Below, piece by piece: positions 60,891 through 64,000 of a stretch of 64,000 nt of DNA. The notes beneath the pieces were generated by a model. The model worked only from the letters and a program-made list of their open reading frames with translations. It did not search any database and had not been told where the DNA came from. How positions within the stretch are numbered: the stretch's first letter is position 1; each line of letters begins with the position of its first letter. Origin of the DNA: Thermosyntropha sp. (GTDB lineage Bacteria; Bacillota; Syntrophomonadia; Syntrophomonadales; Syntrophomonadaceae); the NCBI RefSeq assembly GCF_017656155.1, contig NZ_JACDOH010000001.1, forward strand, positions 300,540 to 364,539, read 5' to 3'. The position numbers and the translations under genes were made by a program.

Positions 60891-62272
60891 ATGATAAGCT
60901 TCGGCATGAGTGTGGGGTTTTTGGCATATTTGCCAGGGAAAAGAACGATATTGATGTGGCAAGGACTGCTTTTTACGGACTTTATGCCCTTCAGCACAGG
61001 GGACAGGAGAGTGCGGGTATTGCTGTATCTGATGGAAAAAGGATTAAATTGACCAAAGGAATGGGACTGGTTACCGAGGTCATCCGCAGTGAGAACATAT
61101 CCAGCTTAAATGGCCATATTGCGATAGGGCATGTCCGTTATTCCACTACCGGCGAGAGCAGCGCGGTAAATGCCCAGCCTTTACTATTTCATTATCTTAA
61201 CGGGATGGTAGCCCTTGCTCATAATGGGAACCTGGTTAATGCCGAAGGCTTAAGAAAGCGTCTGGCTACTTATGGTTCAGTTTTTCAAACTACTACGGAT
61301 ACTGAAGTGGTAGCAAACCTTCTTGCCCGCTATTCCCAGGACAAGATGGAAGATGCTCTGGCTAAATGCATGATTGATATGAAGGGAGCCTATTCCCTTT
61401 TAATAATGACGGAAGATAGGTTGGTAGGGGTAAGGGATCCTTTGGGAATACGCCCTCTTTGTTTGGGAGCTATTAATAACAGCTATGTTTTAGCTTCTGA
61501 GTCGGCAGCTTTAGATACGGTAGGTGCTGATTTTATACGCGATGTGGAGCCTGGAGAGATTATAGTCATTGATGAAGAAGGATTACATTCAATAAGGGCG
61601 GTTAATCTTCCGGTTCGTGCCCACTGTATCTTTGAATATATTTATTTTGCCCGTCCTGACAGCACGCTGGATGGAATTAATGTATATAAAGCCAGAAGAG
61701 AACTGGGAAAACAGTTAGCACGGGAAAATAAAATAGATGCCGATCTGGTTATATCAGTACCTGATTCCGGGACAGCATCGGCTTTAGGATATGCGGACGA
61801 ATCAGGACTTCCTTTTGAAGAAGGGCTTATGAAGAACAGGTATGTAGGAAGGACTTTTATCCAGCCTACACAGCAGATGCGTGAGCTCGGGGTAAGGCTC
61901 AAGCTTAATGCCATTGAAGAAGTTGTTAAGGATAAGCGTCTTATTATGATTGATGACTCAATTGTTCGGGGAACTACCAGTAAAAAGATAATTCAAATGC
62001 TTAGGGAGGCAGGGGCTAAAGAGATACACATGCTGATAGCATCTTCGCCTACCCGCTTCCCATGCTACTACGGCATAGATACTTCCCGCAGGGAAGAGCT
62101 TATTGCAAACAAGATGGATATTGAGGCTATACGCCAGTTTATAGGTGCTGACAGTCTTTATTATATAAGCATGGAAGGCATGTTTTCAGCATTAAAACGG
62201 GATGATAAATTTTTCTGTGCGGCCTGCTTCAGCGGAAATTATCCAGTCCAACCTCAGGAGAGAGGGAGGTAG
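60875..62272 (+). CDS. purF: Amidophosphoribosyltransferase (Fe-S type)
   Basis: First committed enzyme of the pathway: PRPP and glutamine to phosphoribosylamine. Length 465. A 12-residue propeptide ([12 protein letters not shown]) precedes the nucleophile Cys13 in CGVFGIF. The [4Fe-4S] ligands are visible in [22 protein letters not shown] and [10 protein letters not shown], the Bacillus-type enzyme. The PRPP loop is [19 protein letters not shown] 60875 has GGGGGG upstream. The enzyme uses the same PRPP sensed by the leader. Confidence 0.97.
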   Translation: MFNEIDDKLRHECGVFGIFAREKNDIDVARTAFYGLYALQHRGQESAGIAVSDGKRIKLTKGMGLVTEVIRSENISSLNGHIAIGHVRYSTTGESSAVNAQPLLFHYLNGMVALAHNGNLVNAEGLRKRLATYGSVFQTTTDTEVVANLLARYSQDKMEDALAKCMIDMKGAYSLLIMTEDRLVGVRDPLGIRPLCLGAINNSYVLASESAALDTVGADFIRDVEPGEIIVIDEEGLHSIRAVNLPVRAHCIFEYIYFARPDSTLDGINVYKARRELGKQLARENKIDADLVISVPDSGTASALGYADESGLPFEEGLMKNRYVGRTFIQPTQQMRELGVRLKLNAIEEVVKDKRLIMIDDSIVRGTTSKKIIQMLREAGAKEIHMLIASSPTRFPCYYGIDTSRREELIANKMDIEAIRQFIGADSLYYISMEGMFSALKRDDKFFCAACFSGNYPVQPQERGR

Positions 62273-62275
62273 ACT

Positions 62276-63313
62276 ATGGAAAATAAAACAATGACTTATA
62301 AAGAGGCCGGGGTAGATATTGATGCGGCCAATAAATCGGTAGAGATGATAAAAAAATGGGTGGAAATGACTAAGAGACCGGAAGTTTTGTCAGGTATAGG
62401 GGCTTTTGGCGGTTTTTTTGCCCTGGATATTAATAAGTACCGCGAGCCAGTTTTAGTTTCGGGGACTGATGGAGTAGGAACTAAGCTTAAAATTGCCCAG
62501 CTTTTGAATAAACATGATACCGTAGGCATTGACCTTGTCGCTATGTGTGTAAACGATATTTTGGTTCATGGAGCCGAGCCTTTATTTTTCCTGGATTATA
62601 TAGCAGTTGGCAAATTAAAGTCTGAAGTGGTCGAGGACTTAGTAAAAGGAGTAAGTATGGGTTGTCTTGAAGCAGGCTGCAGTTTAATAGGTGGGGAAAC
62701 CGCAGAAATGCCGGGTCTTTACGGCGAAGATGAATATGATTTGGCCGGTTTTGCCGTAGGGGTAGTTGAAAAATCAAGGCTCATTGACGGAAGCAGGATA
62801 GAAGAGGGTGATATTATAATAGCCCTTCCTTCTTCCGGTCTTCATTCCAACGGTTATTCTTTAGCCCGCAAGGTTCTTTTAGAAGAAGCCGGGTTTAAGC
62901 TTGGTGAGAATATTAAAGAACTGGGGAAAACCTTGGGAGAAGAGCTTTTAACCCCTACCCGAATATATGTAAAATCTGTGCTTCCTCTTTTAGACGTGGT
63001 AGAGATAAAAGGTATGGCTCATATTACCGGCGGAGGGATACCGGAAAACTTATCCCGAATAATTCCGACAGGGCTTACCGGAGTGATAGAAAGCAGTCGT
63101 TTGCCGATTTTGCCGGTATTCAGGCTGATTGAAAAATGGGGAAGGGTGAAAAAAGAAGAAATGTTTAGAACTTTTAATCTTGGGACAGGATTTTTAATTA
63201 TAACTGCACCACATCACCTTGATAAAGTTTTAAATCATTTGCATATTAGAGAAGAAAAGCCTATAGTAATAGGCAAGGTCGAAAAAGGAGAAGAAAGGGT
63301 TAGGATTATATGA
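62276..63313 (+). CDS. purM: Phosphoribosylformylglycinamidine cyclo-ligase (AIR synthetase)
   Basis: Makes AIR, the branch point to thiamine (ThiC) and purines. Length 345. [20 protein letters not shown] opens the fold; [33 protein letters not shown] and [11 protein letters not shown] are signatures. AGGGAGG precedes the ATG. It overlaps purN by ATGA. Confidence 0.97.
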   Translation: MENKTMTYKEAGVDIDAANKSVEMIKKWVEMTKRPEVLSGIGAFGGFFALDINKYREPVLVSGTDGVGTKLKIAQLLNKHDTVGIDLVAMCVNDILVHGAEPLFFLDYIAVGKLKSEVVEDLVKGVSMGCLEAGCSLIGGETAEMPGLYGEDEYDLAGFAVGVVEKSRLIDGSRIEEGDIIIALPSSGLHSNGYSLARKVLLEEAGFKLGENIKELGKTLGEELLTPTRIYVKSVLPLLDVVEIKGMAHITGGGIPENLSRIIPTGLTGVIESSRLPILPVFRLIEKWGRVKKEEMFRTFNLGTGFLIITAPHHLDKVLNHLHIREEKPIVIGKVEKGEERVRII

Positions 63314-63990
63314 TACAGGTAATAAAGCCGGGAAAACTTAAGCTTGGGGTCTTGGCCTCCGGAAGGGGGAGCAATTTTTTGGCTATATATGAGGCTATTA
63401 AAGAGGAAAAATTGAATGCTGAAATCAAGGTTTTGATAAGTGATAAAAAAGATGCCCCGGCTTTAAAAAAGGCTGAAGAGAGAGGAATAGACTCTGTTTT
63501 AATTGATCCTGCCCTTTTTGAAAACAAAGAAAGCTTTGAAAAAAGAATAGTTACTGTTCTTAAGGAGTATGAAGTTGATCTGATTGTTTTAGCCGGCTAT
63601 ATGCGGCTTTTAGGAAAAACGGTGCTAAAGGCTTATCCCCTGCGGATAGTAAATATTCATCCTGCTCTTTTACCTTCTTTTACTGGACTTGATGCCCAGA
63701 GGCAGGCTTTAGAATATGGTGTGAGATATAGCGGATGTACTGTGCACATAGTTGATGAAGGCATGGACACCGGGCCTATTATTTTGCAGGCAGTTGTGCC
63801 AGTTTACCAGGATGATACGGTAGAAAGTTTATCTGAGCGGATTTTGCAGGAAGAACATAAGATTTATTGGCAGGCTATTAAGCTTTTAAGTGAAGGTCGG
63901 GTTTATCTCGAAGGGCGAAGGATAATTATCATGGATGAAAGAAAAGGTGCTGTTAACTTAAATATGATGAAAAAGCTTAAGCAATCATAG
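63310..63990 (+). CDS. purN: Phosphoribosylglycinamide formyltransferase
   Basis: 10-formyl-THF-dependent GAR transformylase of 226 residues. [15 protein letters not shown] binds the phosphate, and [13 protein letters not shown] holds the Asn/His pair with [13 protein letters not shown] after it. The C-terminus is some 20 residues longer than the usual 190-210. It ends 10 bases before the window edge; purH and purD probably follow outside. Confidence 0.96.
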   Translation: MIQVIKPGKLKLGVLASGRGSNFLAIYEAIKEEKLNAEIKVLISDKKDAPALKKAEERGIDSVLIDPALFENKESFEKRIVTVLKEYEVDLIVLAGYMRLLGKTVLKAYPLRIVNIHPALLPSFTGLDAQRQALEYGVRYSGCTVHIVDEGMDTGPIILQAVVPVYQDDTVESLSERILQEEHKIYWQAIKLLSEGRVYLEGRRIIIMDERKGAVNLNMMKKLKQS

Positions 63991-64000
63991 AAACCCAGCG

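Overview
The window is a gene-dense chromosomal segment of a low-to-medium GC, monoderm, probably endospore-forming anaerobe of the Clostridia. A Syntrophomonadaceae or Peptococcaceae relative fits best, but the species cannot be named from the sequence. Supporting signs are strong Shine-Dalgarno (SD) sites of the GGAGG type, frequent TTG/GTG starts, CIRCE control of groESL, T-box-free but riboswitch-rich leaders, FabK instead of FabI, lgt with several lipoproteins, spore-type cell-wall proteins (YkuD, GH18, GerMN, 3D), a molybdenum cofactor locus and a Thi4 of the sulfide-using anaerobic type. No tRNA, rRNA, CRISPR array, prophage or intact insertion sequence was seen.

Layout. 1-2.2 kb: the end of an ABC uptake system (permease, ATPase) with a DUF364-type protein. 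2.3-6 kb: an L,D-transpeptidase, a small Gly/Arg-rich DUF5320-like protein, a hybrid histidine kinase and CheW. 6.1-10.5 kb: the conserved acpS-nnr-CBS-alr-ndoAI-ndoA block. 10.5-14.3 kb: a Fur-box palindrome inside a small ORF, a class-I amidotransferase-like peptidase, an amidohydrolase and a GH18 hydrolase. 14.4-19.4 kb: family 4 uracil-DNA glycosylase, the tRNA t6A genes tsaE-tsaB-rimI-tsaD, lgt and a 5-formyl-THF cyclo-ligase; DnaA boxes lie on both sides of tsaD. 19.5-20.9 kb (minus): SPFH and NfeD membrane proteins. 21.1-23.9 kb: a Moco-type riboswitch leading a small Cys-rich protein, moaA, moaC, a MOSC protein and mogA. 23.9-27.1 kb: an alpha/beta hydrolase and groESL. 27.3-34.7 kb: a complete type II fatty-acid operon, fabH-K-D-G-acpP-F-Z-accD-accA. 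34.8-36.3 kb (minus): glnA. 37-41.4 kb (minus): an ABC/MacB-like/HlyD efflux system with a candidate Fur box on its promoter. 41.7-45.1 kb: a polysaccharide deacetylase, a BNR-type lipoprotein and a CGGC protein. 45.4-47.5 kb: hpt-guaA. 47.6-49.3 kb (minus): an unknown protein with a 13-bp frameshifting duplication, and a 3D-domain protein. 49.7-54 kb: two convergent thiamine operons, each behind its own TPP riboswitch (thi4-thiC on plus, thiD-thiE on minus). 54-64 kb: a GerMN lipoprotein and the purine operon purE-B-C-S-Q-L-F-M-N behind a ykkC-subclass (PRPP-type) riboswitch.

How it works together. Much of the segment is biosynthetic housekeeping under RNA control: four riboswitches (Moco, two TPP, PRPP-type), each followed by a visible intrinsic terminator. 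acpS near 6 kb makes the active ACP used by the fab operon at 27-34 kb. hpt and guaA supply purine salvage and GMP synthesis beside de novo IMP synthesis.

The least explained parts are: a Fur-box palindrome nested within a larger inverted repeat and a small ORF (10.5 kb); the Cys-rich leader protein of the moa operon (21.3 kb); the DnaA-box cluster around tsaD (16.8-18.1 kb); an unassigned structured leader (41.55-41.66 kb); and the PCP_red-like/CGGC fusion (44.6 kb). None of these is proven to be a new system.
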